Source: an uncultured cyanobacterium
GTDB taxonomy: Bacteria; Cyanobacteriota; Cyanobacteriia; PCC-6307; Cyanobiaceae
Length of the DNA: 52,648 bases
NCBI GenBank assembly: GCA_903856805.1
Contig: CAIOCZ010000127.1
Span: 1 to 52,648 of the forward strand
Direction of reading: 5' to 3'
Shown piece by piece: positions 1 to 13,371 of the stretch (its first letter is position 1; every line of letters starts with the position of its first letter). Made by a program: the position numbers and the translations under genes. The notes below the pieces were generated by a model. That model was not told the origin of the DNA, did no database searches, and saw only the letters and a list, made by a program, of their open reading frames with translations.

Positions 1-276
1 ATGGGAGGCGAACACCGCACTGGCGAAGCCGCCCACCATCAGGCTGCCGAAGATGTTGAACACGTTGTTGGCGATCACCAGCACCGCCAGGGTGCGGCCG
101 AGGCGCTGGCGCAGCTTCTGCAGCTGACGGGCCCCCGCCACCGGGCGAGCGCGGCCGGCCAGCTCATGCACCTTCAGGGGATTGACCGTGAGCAGGGCCG
201 CTTCCACCCCGGAGGAGAGAAACGACCCCACCAACATCACCACCACCGCCAACACCAAGGCAATCAGATCATTCAT
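1..276 (-). CDS. CNNM (DUF21) membrane transporter-like protein, N-terminal part
   Basis: The gene runs off the left edge, so only the first 92 codons are visible, starting from an ATG at 276. The N-terminus is a hydrophobic segment (LVLAVVVMLVG) followed by SSGVEAALL, then a basic loop and a second hydrophobic stretch containing NNVFNIFGSLMVGG. This is the usual opening of the CNNM/DUF21 transmembrane domain found in HlyC/CorC-family proteins, in which CBS domains follow. Such proteins sit in the plasma membrane and are linked to divalent cation homeostasis. The CBS and CorC-C domains would lie outside the window, so family membership rests on this first part only. It diverges from the aminopeptidase gene to its right. 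Confidence 0.75.
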   Translation of the reverse strand, partial: MNDLIALVLAVVVMLVGSFLSSGVEAALLTVNPLKVHELAGRARPVAGARQLQKLRQRLGRTLAVLVIANNVFNIFGSLMVGGFASAVFASH

Positions 277-411
277 GCCGTGGGGTGACGCGGGGCGATG
301 GGATGGGTGATGGTGGGCGAGGTCACGGCGACCTCCGTAGCGCAACCCCCGTATTTAACCGGCTGTGCCATCTTCTCGCTGTTCCCTCCTGCTCTGCTGA
401 CCCTGCGGCCA

Positions 412-1794
412 ATGGCGCCCTCCCACTCCAATTCGATCGATGCCCCTTGGCGCGAGGCCTCTTGCCTCGATGCCTCTTGCCTCGATGCCAAGGTGTTTGC
501 GCAACGGCGCCAGCGTTTTCTGGAGGCCTTGGGCGGGGTGGCGGCGGTGATTCCGGCCGCACCGCTGGTCACCCACCACGCCGATGTGGAGCATGCGTTC
601 CGTCAGAACAGCGATTTCTGGTATCTCACCGGCTTCGATGAACCGGGGGCGGTGGCCCTGCTGCTGCCCCATCGGCCCGATTCCCCCTTCGTGTTGTTCG
701 TGGAGCCCCGGGACCCCAGCGCCGAGGTTTGGAACGGCTTCCGCTGGGGCTGTGAAGGGGCGGTGAACCAATTCGGCGCCGATCTGGCCCATCCCCGCAG
801 TGAACTGGCCGAGCGGCTGGCGGCCTACCTCGAGGGCTCCGAAGGGATCGCCTTCCGGGTGGGGCGCCATCCCCAGGTGGAACCCCTGGTGCTGGCCGCC
901 TGGGGCCGCCAACTCGACCGGGCCCCGCGCTCCGGCCGGGCGGCGCTGGGGTTGGTGGCCCCCTGCCCGTTGCTGCACGGGTTGCGGCTGCGCAAAAGTG
1001 AAGCGGAATTGGAGCGCCTGCGGGAAGCGGCACGGATTTCCGCCGAAGCCCATGAACTGGCCCGTCGGGTGGCCCGTCCGGGCCTCAGGGAACGGCAGGT
1101 GCAGGCCGTGATCGAACAGCACTTCCTGGAGCAGGGAGCCCGGGGGCCGGCCTACGGCTCGATCGTGGCCGGCGGCGATCACGCCTGCGTTCTGCACTAC
1201 ACCGCCAACGACGGCGAACTGCGGGACGGTGACCTGCTGTTGATCGATGCCGGCTGTTCCCTGAGCGATTACTACAACGGCGACATCACCCGCACCTTTC
1301 CGGTCAACGGCCGCTTCAGAGGTGAACAGCGGGCGCTCTACGACCTGGTGCTCGCCGCCCAGGAGGCGGCGGTGGCGGTGGTGGGCCCCGGGGCCACGGC
1401 CGAGGGGGTCCATGACATGGCCGTTCGGGTGCTGGTGGAGGGTCTCGTGGAGCTGGGCCTGCTGAGGGGCAGCGTGGACGGAATCATCGAGCAGGGGGCC
1501 TTTCGCCACCTCTACATGCACCGCACCGGCCACTGGCTCGGACTGGATGTGCACGATGTGGGCGCCTACCGGCTGGGGGAGCATCCGGTGACCCTGGAAC
1601 CCGGCATGGTGCTCACGGTGGAACCGGGCCTCTACGTGAGTGATCGTCTGGCGGTCCCCGAGGGACAACCGGCCATCGACGACCGCTGGAAAGGCATCGG
1701 CATCCGCATCGAGGATGACGTGGCCGTGACGGAGCGAGGCCATGAGGTGCTCTCGGCGGCGGCCCTGAAAAGCGCCGCAGCCATGGAGCACTGA
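412..1794 (+). CDS. pepP: Xaa-Pro aminopeptidase (M24 family)
   Basis: Cytosolic metallopeptidase that removes an N-terminal residue preceding proline. From the ATG at 412 it has 460 residues, the normal length for aminopeptidase P. An N-terminal creatinase-like domain (NSDFWYLTGFDEPG) precedes the pita-bread catalytic domain. All five dinuclear metal ligands are visible: D278 (LLIDAG), D291 (GDITRTF), H374 (RTGHWLG), E404 (EPGLYV) and E434 (IRIEDD). A GTG at 298 would add 38 residues of low-complexity sequence, so 412 is preferred. The first 25 residues contain a 15-bp tandem duplication at 457-486, giving CLDASCLDA. It stands alone, divergent from the CNNM gene, with 169 bp to the next gene. 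Confidence 0.93.
   Translation: MAPSHSNSIDAPWREASCLDASCLDAKVFAQRRQRFLEALGGVAAVIPAAPLVTHHADVEHAFRQNSDFWYLTGFDEPGAVALLLPHRPDSPFVLFVEPRDPSAEVWNGFRWGCEGAVNQFGADLAHPRSELAERLAAYLEGSEGIAFRVGRHPQVEPLVLAAWGRQLDRAPRSGRAALGLVAPCPLLHGLRLRKSEAELERLREAARISAEAHELARRVARPGLRERQVQAVIEQHFLEQGARGPAYGSIVAGGDHACVLHYTANDGELRDGDLLLIDAGCSLSDYYNGDITRTFPVNGRFRGEQRALYDLVLAAQEAAVAVVGPGATAEGVHDMAVRVLVEGLVELGLLRGSVDGIIEQGAFRHLYMHRTGHWLGLDVHDVGAYRLGEHPVTLEPGMVLTVEPGLYVSDRLAVPEGQPAIDDRWKGIGIRIEDDVAVTERGHEVLSAAALKSAAAMEH
457..486 (+). repeat. 15-bp perfect tandem duplication in the pepP 5' end
   Basis: Two adjacent identical 15-bp units (457-471 and 472-486) lie near the 5' end of pepP, and a diverged partial copy is visible just upstream around 438-450. 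The duplication is in frame and adds five residues ahead of the conserved domain, so it should be tolerated. It may vary in copy number between strains. Confidence 0.85.
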
Positions 1795-1963
1795 CACCCT
1801 GCCGCCACGGCCCTGTGACGGGCCGGCGAGTGCGGAGCATGTCGCGGCCGCGACGGGGACCAAGCGCGATGGCGACCCACCATTCAGGGCCTGGATCACC
1901 CTGGGAAGACTGGAGGTGTTGATCGGAGCGCCGGACCAGGTGCGACGGACTTACCCAAACGCC

Positions 1964-2635
1964 ATGAGCCAGAACAGCGCTGCCCAGACCACTGCTGCCC
2001 AGAACACCGCTGGGGACACGCTCGAAACCTGCCGCTTAGAGCGGCCCAGCGGGCCCTGGACCCCGCAACAGGTGCTTCTGTTCAGCGGCCACAGGCTGGA
2101 CCAGCCCGACCGGACTCCGCCAAGGTTCCCGGCGGACAAGGAAAGCGCCGCCATCGAGCGCCTCAACGCGGCACTCGCTGGTCTCGGGGTCGGCCCCGAT
2201 GACCTGGCCCTGGCCCAGGCTGCCGCAGGGGGCGATCTGCTGTTCCTGGAGGCCTGTCTGCGGCGTGGGGTGCGCTGTCAGGTACTGCTGCCCTTCCCAG
2301 AAGCCGAATTCATCGCGCGCTCAATCCTGCAATCGATCAACGCCGCGCATTGGCACGATCGCTATGACGCGATCCGGGAGGGCCTTCGCCAACAGGTGGA
2401 GGTGGCGCCGCTGCGAATCATGTCCGAGGCCTTGGGCCCCACACCCGAGGGCCAGAATCCCTTCGAGCGCTGCAACCTCTGGCTCCTCAATTCCGCCCTG
2501 GCCCTGGGCATCGAGCGGGTGCGCTTCCTCGCCCTCTGGGACGGCGGCGGCGGCGATGGCCCCGGCGGCACGGCGCACATGGTGGCGGAGATCCAACGCC
2601 ACAGCGGACAGATCCTGATCATCGACCCCCGCTCG

Positions 2636-2641
<6 letters not shown>
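1964..2641 (+). CDS. conserved hypothetical protein, possible nucleotide-binding Rossmann-like fold
   Basis: From the ATG at 1964 the product has 225 residues; a GTG at 1916 would add 16. The first ~40 residues are Ala/Gln/Thr-rich and probably disordered. The core alternates predicted beta strands with glycine-rich turns: QQVLLFSGHRLD, then AAGGDLLFLEACLRRG followed by LLPFPEAEF, and near the end LALWDGGGGDGPGGTAHMV and QILIID. I recall similar segments as an extra domain in some bacterial adenylate-cyclase-associated and TRAF-binding-like proteins, which would suggest ligand or nucleotide sensing, but that is inference. No catalytic residue can be assigned. Its stop codon overlaps the stop of the convergent HAD gene by 6 bp. 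Confidence 0.7.
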
Positions 2642-4042
<1,401 letters not shown>

Positions 4043-4189
4043 GTTCCCTTGGACCAGCCCTGGTCCGCCGATGGGCATCGGCCACTCCACCCCCCAGGCC
4101 CCCAGGATCGGTGTTGTGCCACCACCGATCTGGACCTGGTGGGTTTCCTTTTGGCTGATCGTCCCTCCCCCGACCAAGGCCGGTCGCGC

Positions 4190-4882
4190 TCAGACCAGGC
4201 CGCTGGCCTGTTGCTCAAACATCAGTGCCGCCCGGTTGGTGGCCTCAGCGCTGAACAGGCCCGTGGCGATCGTCTCGCTGATCGTGAAGGTGGTGAGTCC
4301 GGCGGAGGCCAAGACAATGAGGTCGCTGACCTGACGGACGCTGGCCACCAGCAACCGCAACGGCGATCCCAATCCGTCCACGCAACGCTGCATGGTGCGC
4401 AAGTCGCTGAGACCATCCCGCCCCAGATCATTGATCCGCCCCAGATAGGGGGCCAGATAGGTAGCTCCGAGGGCCGCGGCCACCAACACCTGGGAGGGCT
4501 CATAGCAAGCGGTGAGGGTGACGGGAATCTCGGCGCTGATCAACCGATGGGCCGCCAGAGACCCCTCCCGGGTCACGGGGAGCTTCACCACCACACGACT
4601 CGGGGCGATCGCTGCCAACGCTTGTCCACAGTCCTGCATGGCGTCGCCGCTGCCGCCCCAGGCCTGCAACTGCACCTCCCGGGCCCCCAGCTCCAAGGCT
4701 TGAGCGGTCAACTGGGCCAGGCCGGCCAGGCTGCAGGGCTGGCCGGCCCGCTGCAACAGGGTGGGGTTGGTGGTGACCCCATGGAACAGGCCAGTCGGCA
4801 ACCACTGCCGCCACGCCTCTGGATCAGCGCTGTCGAGGAAGAGGCGAAGACTCAAGGCGGTGCGGACGAAACAACCTGCCAC
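4190..4882 (-). CDS. transaldolase-family protein, short (FSA/TalC-like) form
   Basis: Class I aldolase of the small transaldolase/fructose-6-phosphate aldolase type, 230 residues versus about 215-220 for FSA and 320-390 for classical transaldolase. LRLFLDSADPEAW is the first barrel strand and FHGVTTNPTLL the family signature. VVVKLPVTREG holds the Schiff-base lysine. PVTLTACYEPSQ and ATYLAPYLGRINDLG follow as expected for the later strands. Whether it interconverts pentose phosphates or cleaves fructose 6-phosphate cannot be told from sequence. The first 11 residues before LRLFLDS may be unneeded, as another start could lie nearer that point. It is on the same strand as atpD-atpC, 157 bp downstream of atpC. 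Confidence 0.85.
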   Translation of the reverse strand: MAGCFVRTALSLRLFLDSADPEAWRQWLPTGLFHGVTTNPTLLQRAGQPCSLAGLAQLTAQALELGAREVQLQAWGGSGDAMQDCGQALAAIAPSRVVVKLPVTREGSLAAHRLISAEIPVTLTACYEPSQVLVAAALGATYLAPYLGRINDLGRDGLSDLRTMQRCVDGLGSPLRLLVASVRQVSDLIVLASAGLTTFTISETIATGLFSAEATNRAALMFEQQASGLV

Positions 4883-5039
4883 AGCATTCCATGCCTTTTG
4901 AGCACAACAGCTGCGGTTTTGGACATCCCAACGAACGCCGCCTAGACGCGCCTAGCGGATCCAGGGGGAACAACAAGGAGGACGCAATCGCGAAACGGTT
5001 CCGTTCACACAACCATGGCCAGAGGTGCCGAGGATGTTT

Positions 5040-5447
5040 TTAGTTGGGGCGGCTGGCCTGAACCCGGGCTAGTGCCTGGCTGAGCTGCTGTTGGGCCTTC
5101 AGCTTTTCAGGACTGGCAGGCTGGTTCTCGAAGCCGGCGACGGCCAGTTGGGCCGCTTCCAACTGTTGGGCGGCCGCGGCGGCATCAATGCTACTGCCAA
5201 GTTCGGCTGCATTTACCAGCACGGTGACCTGATTGGAATCCACCTCGGCGAAGCCACCCGACAAGGCAATGGATTGCCAGGTGCTTCCCTCACGGACACG
5301 CAACACACCGCTCTCTAACGCCGTGAGCATGGACACATGACCTGTGAGGATGCCCAACTGGCCGGTGGCTCCAGGAAGAATCACTTCGTCGGCGGTGCCA
5401 TCGAACACGCTCTTATCAGGAGCAAGAATTCGCAGGTTGAAGGTCAT
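5040..5447 (-). CDS. atpC: ATP synthase F1 epsilon subunit
   Basis: Epsilon subunit of the thylakoid F1Fo ATP synthase, which inhibits hydrolysis and contacts the gamma stalk. It has 135 residues, the standard cyanobacterial length. MTFNLRILAPDKSVFDG, then EVILPGATGQLGILTGHVSM, forms the beta-sandwich domain. GGFAEVDSNQVTVLVNAAE closes that domain, and an Ala/Gln-rich helical hairpin forms the C-terminus. The ATG at 5447 begins one base after the atpD stop codon, so the two genes form a tightly coupled operon, as in other cyanobacteria where beta and epsilon are separate from the rest of the atp cluster. Confidence 0.97.
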   Translation of the reverse strand: MTFNLRILAPDKSVFDGTADEVILPGATGQLGILTGHVSMLTALESGVLRVREGSTWQSIALSGGFAEVDSNQVTVLVNAAELGSSIDAAAAAQQLEAAQLAVAGFENQPASPEKLKAQQQLSQALARVQASRPN

Positions 5448-5448
5448 C

Positions 5449-7548
<2,100 letters not shown>

Positions 7549-7568
7549 TCAATCGCGGTTGTCCATGA

Positions 7569-9257
<1,689 letters not shown>

Positions 9258-9307
9258 TCACCAACGGCACTTGGGTCCTGAGAAGGTCCACGATCCGTCA
9301 CGACTTC

Positions 9308-9334
9308 AGGGGGGCCTTTGGCCCTCCTTTTTTT
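9308..9334 (+). terminator. intrinsic terminator of groESL
   Basis: A 9-bp GC-rich stem (one G-U pair) with a TTT loop is followed by seven Ts, 50 bases after the groEL stop. This is a textbook rho-independent terminator on the plus strand. Confidence 0.93.
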
Positions 9335-9433
9335 ATGGGCTAGGGCCCCAAGGCAGGGCACAACCCAAGCGGCAGCAATCCCAGCGCTCAGGTCTGGGGC
9401 CCCACGGTGGTGGTCACTTCGACAGGGGAACCC

Positions 9434-9739
9434 CTACCTCGCCAAGGGAAGCACCGGAGCAAGGGCAGCGGGCAGCAGCTCTGGAGCAGGCGCAGGGGAA
9501 CGGGAGAGTTCCCGCTCCAGCATCGCAATGCGTTTTTCCCTCAGACAAAACTTGCAGCCTCCAGTCGTCTGAAGATGTTTTTCGGGAGTGATCACAATCT
9601 CCTTGACCGGGTGAACCGTGCACCGAAGTTTCACCGGTGTCTTATAGCTTTTATAAATTATATTGCCGTAATCGTAGTGCGCCCCAAATCTGGCCTGTGC
9701 TCGCGACAGAAAGGTCTCTTTGCTAATCGGAGTTCCCAT
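9434..9739 (-). CDS. DUF723-like small protein with zinc-ribbon-type cysteines
   Basis: The product has 101 residues from the ATG at 9739; an upstream start at 9820 would add 27 unconserved residues. The core FLSRAQARFGAHYDYGNIIY, then VKLRCTVHPVKEIVITPEKHL and GGCKFCLREKR, follows the pattern of the DUF723/homing-nuclease-associated motif (F..A...FG..YDY, C..H, P..H, GC..C). In other proteins this module accompanies endonuclease domains and probably binds DNA or zinc; here it stands alone. The C-terminal ~25 residues are Pro/Ala/Leu-rich. It lies convergent to groEL, across the groESL terminator. The lone occurrence between housekeeping genes suggests a transferred or residual module. Function unknown. 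Confidence 0.65.
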   Translation of the reverse strand: MGTPISKETFLSRAQARFGAHYDYGNIIYKSYKTPVKLRCTVHPVKEIVITPEKHLQTTGGCKFCLREKRIAMLERELSRSPAPAPELLPAALAPVLPLAR

Positions 9740-9955
9740 GGATGTGAGCTGGACGCCAACGATCTCTGGAGCTGATTTCCCTAGGGTTGATGGGCACCGA
9801 CGACGCGGTGGAATCCACACGCCTTTGAATGCATCCTGGAATCAGGATTGTGGTGACTAGGTCTGCAGATTCTATCGGGGTCGGGCCCCAGCCGGCAGAG
9901 CTGTTGACAAGCTGACATCATCCAGGCGGCTCGCCTCGCCGCACTCAACCTCGGC

Positions 9956-10462
9956 TCAATCGGGCTGAAAGCTCAAGGCCACTCCGTTGTTGCAGAAACG
10001 CTGGCCGGTGGGGCGAGGACCATCATTGAACACATGCCCCTGGTGTCCGCCGCAGCGGCGGCAATGATATTCCGTTCTGGGCAGTATCAACCGAAAATCC
10101 CGCTGTGTGCCCAATGCCTGGGGAAGAGGCTGCCAGAAACTGGGCCAACCCGTCCCACTGTCGTATTTGGCCTTGGAGCTGAACAGGGGCAACCGGCAGC
10201 CGGCACAGACAAACACCCCTCGCCGATGTTCCCTAGTGAGGGGGCTACTGAACGGAGCTTCGGTGCCCTCCCGGCGAAGCACCTGAAAGGCTTCTGGGCT
10301 GAGTCGCTGTCGCCAGGCGGCGTCACTCAACCGCCAGGCTGGATCGGTGGCCACTGCGGCGGCCTCGGCCCGGGCGGCGCCAAGAAAAGGCACAACGGCC
10401 GCCAAGGAGGACAGCAGACGATCCAGACCCCCTATCAGCATCTTTCTACGGGTGATGGTCAT
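9956..10462 (-). CDS. msrB: peptide-methionine (R)-S-oxide reductase MsrB, exported form
   Basis: Reduces methionine-R-sulfoxide in oxidised proteins. From the ATG at 10462 it has 168 residues. The N-terminus TITRRKMLIGG followed by a hydrophobic stretch and AARAEAAA resembles a twin-arginine signal peptide, suggesting export to the periplasm or thylakoid lumen. The catalytic domain shows zinc cysteines CAGC and CRRCGGH, substrate-site GTGWPSFWQPL and the catalytic cysteine in RFCNNGVAL near the C-terminus. An ATG at 10498 is open but would overlap secG and push the Tat motif inward, so 10462 is chosen. secG ends 7 bp upstream, so the two may be co-transcribed. Confidence 0.92.
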   Translation of the reverse strand: MTITRRKMLIGGLDRLLSSLAAVVPFLGAARAEAAAVATDPAWRLSDAAWRQRLSPEAFQVLRREGTEAPFSSPLTREHRRGVFVCAGCRLPLFSSKAKYDSGTGWPSFWQPLPQALGTQRDFRLILPRTEYHCRRCGGHQGHVFNDGPRPTGQRFCNNGVALSFQPD

Positions 10463-10469
10463 CCTGGAG

Positions 10470-10700
10470 TCAACCGAGCCAGCCGGCACTGAGGACAACA
10501 GCCAGGCTCAGAAACACCGCCAGCAGGCTCCAGCTGATGCGGTTCAGGGTGGCTTCAGCACTGCGGGCACTGGTGAACATGGAACCGCCGCTGGCCGCCA
10601 AACCACCCAGGCCATCACCCTTGGGGCTATGGAGCAGAACGGAGACGATCATCAGCAAGCCGCTGAGCATCCAAAGAACGGACAAAGTCGTTTTGATCAT
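10470..10700 (-). CDS. secG: preprotein translocase subunit SecG
   Basis: Small accessory subunit of the SecYEG translocon, 76 residues. Two hydrophobic helices are visible (TTLSVLWMLSGLLMIVSVLL and SWSLLAVFLSLAVVLSAGWL), joined by the conserved loop HSPKGDGLGGL and SGGSMF. Length and topology are typical. From memory of picocyanobacterial genomes, secG usually neighbours gpmI and groEL; here msrB and a DUF723 gene lie on one side and a ~3-kb block of exported proteins on the other. Confidence 0.95.
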   Translation of the reverse strand: MIKTTLSVLWMLSGLLMIVSVLLHSPKGDGLGGLAASGGSMFTSARSAEATLNRISWSLLAVFLSLAVVLSAGWLG

Positions 10701-10911
10701 GGCCTCAGCCTATCGTGCAACCCCAAGAGAGCCTGACGTGGGCTGGGAAGCACCGCCTCTCACTGCAGAGCTTCGAGCCCTAGCACCCTTGTGTCTGTCA
10801 ATCAACTGTAGCTCGGCCAATCTACGGACTGGGAGCTCAGACAATTTTATCGCATTGGAGACCCAACTCTCATGCTAGATAAATTAAGATCTATTCTAGA
10901 AATCCAGCATC

Positions 10912-12291
10912 GTGCAGCGCCCCGAGCAGTCGCCTCAACGTCCCTCCGGATTCCGGCCTGCGCTGCTTCACTGCTTCGCTCGTCCTAACGCCAGCCGGAA
11001 ATCGTTGGCCTGCCTCCTGTTGCGGTCGTTGGCCATCGGTCTGCCCATCGGCCTTGCGGGGACCTCCCAAGCCATCCAGCGAGAGGGAGTCGAGTCGTTC
11101 CTGGCTCCGACCTTCCCGCTCCCCTCCACGTGGGTTCGCTCCAGTTCCGCCACGCCACCTCCGCCGTGGAGCTCCTCCCACGCCCAGATCTCGACCAATT
11201 CCTGGCAGGTGAGCGGACCTGACGGCCGTGACCCCTTCGCGTGGCAAGCCGCAACCCAAGGGCCATTGCCGCCCACGCCCCCTTGGAGTGCCCAGTCCGG
11301 GGAGTCCTTCTTGCCCTCGCCGGCTTGGGCGTTCCCCAGCCAGGACGATGCCAAGACCCAGATTATCCGCCTCGCTGCTGCGCAAGAACCGGTCGTAACG
11401 CCGCCGCAGCTCCCCCCCAGCGTCACCCTGAGTAACCCACTCTCTCCTGCGACGGCTGCAGCTCTCCCCAAAGTTCGGGGCCTTGGACGGGCAATCACGG
11501 TGAACGGTCTCCCCTATCCGGATGTGTCAAACCAATTTCCAAATGCTTTCGCCCAGGATACGAAATACCGATTTGGAGTGGCTCTGCAGGGCGTCAGCAA
11601 AACCCGACCCTGCGATTCCAATGGCCGGGGCTTTCTGAGCTGCAGCGACGGTGAATTTTATCTGGATTTCTATCCACTTCGTGGCGAGAACTATAGTTTG
11701 GGGTTGGAATGGGGCGTGCAAAGCCTGAGCAGCCGTGGTGGAGGGACAGGCGTACTGCAGGGACAGAATCTCGGCTTTAAATTGGCTTGGAACATCGACA
11801 ACCTCACCGCCATCAGTTTTGGGGCGGAACACGCCATTTTCCTGGATAACTCCTTTGATCTTGGTCACAATTATTATCTCCTGATCAGCCGTGCCCAGCC
11901 CCTTAACGCCTCGCCTGGTGCGCCACTCTTCATCGGAACCTTTGGACTGGGCTCGGACTATTACGGTTGGCGGGGCAACGGAGTCATCCGTCCACTCACC
12001 TGTGGGACCCAATCCGTGACTAGCACCAACTACCCCAAGGGTTCCGACTGCAAGGTGGGCTTTATTGGCTCAGCAGCGCTGGCCTTTAACCAACGGGTGA
12101 CGCTTGGGATCGAATGGTATGGCTATGGGCTGGGAGTCGGAGCCTCGTTCAAGCCATGGGTTTCGATTCCTCTCAACCTCTCCCTCTATCTCACCGATTT
12201 CCTTGGTGACTTCCCCGCCTATATCAGTGAAGATTGCAGTCCAAGTCCGTGCAAACCGAGACTGTACGGACGTATTGGCTATTCTTTTTAA
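10912..12291 (+). CDS. unrecognised exported protein, probable outer-membrane beta-barrel
   Basis: I do not recognise a named family. The GTG start at 10912 gives 459 residues. Residues ~30-54 form a signal-peptide-like segment (basic NASRKS, then LACLLLRSLAIGLPIGLAG, then TSQA). A Pro/Ser-rich, probably disordered stretch follows to ~190. The C-terminal ~260 residues show alternating amphipathic strands rich in Gly and aromatics (LGLEWGVQSLS, ISFGAEHAIFL, VTLGIEWYGYGLGVGASF, LNLSLYLTDF) and end in GRIGYSF. A terminal aromatic residue after a strand is typical of Bam-inserted barrels. Two cysteine pairs (CDSNGRGFLSC; CSPSPC) may form disulfides. It leads the accessory block between secG and gpmI. 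Confidence 0.65.
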   Translation: MQRPEQSPQRPSGFRPALLHCFARPNASRKSLACLLLRSLAIGLPIGLAGTSQAIQREGVESFLAPTFPLPSTWVRSSSATPPPPWSSSHAQISTNSWQVSGPDGRDPFAWQAATQGPLPPTPPWSAQSGESFLPSPAWAFPSQDDAKTQIIRLAAAQEPVVTPPQLPPSVTLSNPLSPATAAALPKVRGLGRAITVNGLPYPDVSNQFPNAFAQDTKYRFGVALQGVSKTRPCDSNGRGFLSCSDGEFYLDFYPLRGENYSLGLEWGVQSLSSRGGGTGVLQGQNLGFKLAWNIDNLTAISFGAEHAIFLDNSFDLGHNYYLLISRAQPLNASPGAPLFIGTFGLGSDYYGWRGNGVIRPLTCGTQSVTSTNYPKGSDCKVGFIGSAALAFNQRVTLGIEWYGYGLGVGASFKPWVSIPLNLSLYLTDFLGDFPAYISEDCSPSPCKPRLYGRIGYSF

Positions 12292-12602
12292 TCCTAAATA
12301 AAGAAATCGGCCTTTCTGGTGGCAGTAAAAACTTCTTGGTCCAATGCTGTCTCCCGGCTTCTGCCAGGTCAATAGCCCAATCTTTTGCAAGCTTATTCTT
12401 GAAGCTAGTTGTTGGCGCAACCCTGGGGCTATTAAGTAGATTCTGCCTGGATTTTCGCCCAATGTTCGGCCCAGGGTGGTTGGGGCAGGGAGCTCCGATC
12501 GCCAAACCAACACGCTCAAGACCCTAGGAATGACTGTCTGTGTAAAGTGTTGCTATAGTGCAATTAATGCGGGCGTACGCTCGGACAATCAATTTGGCTT
12601 CC
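12292..12602 (+). other. 311-bp AT-rich intergenic region with a decayed terminator-like repeat
   Basis: No gene is seen here. At 12302-12320 lies a sequence closely resembling the terminator at 13723-13750 (shared core AATCGGCCT followed by TTCTGG), but its right arm is mismatched and it has no long T-run. The right end holds a candidate promoter for the next gene. The remainder shows no repeat or coding pattern that I can identify. Confidence 0.5.
12530..12559 (+). promoter_or_regulatory. candidate promoter for the anchored exported protein
   Basis: A -10 hexamer TATAGT at 12554-12559 is preceded by ATGACT at 12530-12535 (four of six matches to TTGACA) with an 18-bp spacer. Transcription would start near 12566, leaving a ~37-base leader before the ATG at 12603. 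The -35 match is weak. Confidence 0.35.
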
Positions 12603-13325
12603 ATGCGGCTTCGACTTCTTCCTTCCATAGCATGCTCAGCCGCAACGGCCCTTGCTGTGCATAGCCTGCCGGCCCAGGCCTTTCCCTCGGGCTCGGTCAA
12701 CCTCTTCCAGCTTGACCGCCATGGCCTCAGAGTCCTTCCGATCCGTGGACTGCCCTCCACTGCTGAAACGCTGATGGCTGCAGAGCCAGCACCTGCGGCC
12801 AGCCAGCCCTTGGCAGCCGCCCCTAACGCAGCAGTGCCGGATGTCAGCTTTGTCGAGCAGCCAGGTGAATCTTTCGTCGTCGAATATACCAAGCCACTCC
12901 CCAAAGATATTGCAGGTGACCTCGTTATTCAACAGCGATCCTTGGATCCTTCGGGCGGTCCTGTCCTAAAGCGCTTGCCAATTAATTCTCCCGATATCAC
13001 AATTTCCCCCGATCGTCTCAGCCTCTCGATCAACCACGGCATTCCTTTGCAGCCAGGTCAAACGGTCTGTGTTCTCCTCCCCCAAGTTGATGGAGCCTCC
13101 ATTCCCACAGTTAAATCCCCCTGCTGCTTTGCTCCTAAGGCTGTAGCCCTCGTCCCCGAACAACCTCCAGTCCAGCCCGTTGCCCCTGCCGCCTCTCCCG
13201 CCCAGTTCCCCTGGTGGATTCCAGTCGCGGCAGCAGCAGTGGTTGGAATCGTGATTTGGGCTGCCACGGATAGCAATGGGGGAAGCTCGACAACAACATG
13301 CTCCCGTTCTCTCACATCGTGCTGA
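12603..13325 (+). CDS. unrecognised exported protein with a C-terminal membrane anchor
   Basis: From the ATG at 12603 the product has 240 residues. The N-terminus MRLRLLPSIACSAATALAVH followed by SLPAQAF looks like a Sec signal peptide cleaved after AQA. The middle contains a beta-rich stretch with ESFVVEYTKPLPKDIAGDLVI and PGQTVCVLLPQ, then a Pro/Ala-rich linker (QPPVQPVAPAASPA). A single hydrophobic helix follows (FPWWIPVAAAAVVGIVIWAA), with a short Ser/Thr/Cys tail. This order (signal, soluble domain, linker, anchor) suggests a cell-envelope protein held in the membrane by its C-terminus. I see no catalytic motif and no family match. It lies between two other exported proteins and may share their function. 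Confidence 0.65.
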   Translation: MRLRLLPSIACSAATALAVHSLPAQAFPSGSVNLFQLDRHGLRVLPIRGLPSTAETLMAAEPAPAASQPLAAAPNAAVPDVSFVEQPGESFVVEYTKPLPKDIAGDLVIQQRSLDPSGGPVLKRLPINSPDITISPDRLSLSINHGIPLQPGQTVCVLLPQVDGASIPTVKSPCCFAPKAVALVPEQPPVQPVAPAASPAQFPWWIPVAAAAVVGIVIWAATDSNGGSSTTTCSRSLTSC

Positions 13326-13371
13326 ACTCAATCGACAGGCCTTTCACGATCTAACTCCCCTATTCCTTCCC

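Noticed and set aside
355-1899. 514-codon open frame antisense to pepP
   Set aside because: It mirrors the codon structure of pepP and has no recognisable domain; long antisense frames are expected at this GC content.
4043-4189. Possible terminator between PSRP-3 and the transaldolase gene
   Set aside because: GGACCAG...TGGTCC and CCACC...GGTGG can pair, but neither is followed by a clear U-tract in the right direction.
4049-4945. 298-codon plus-strand frame over the transaldolase gene
   Set aside because: It is antisense to a clear transaldolase-family gene and is Gln/His/Gly-rich, typical of shadow frames.
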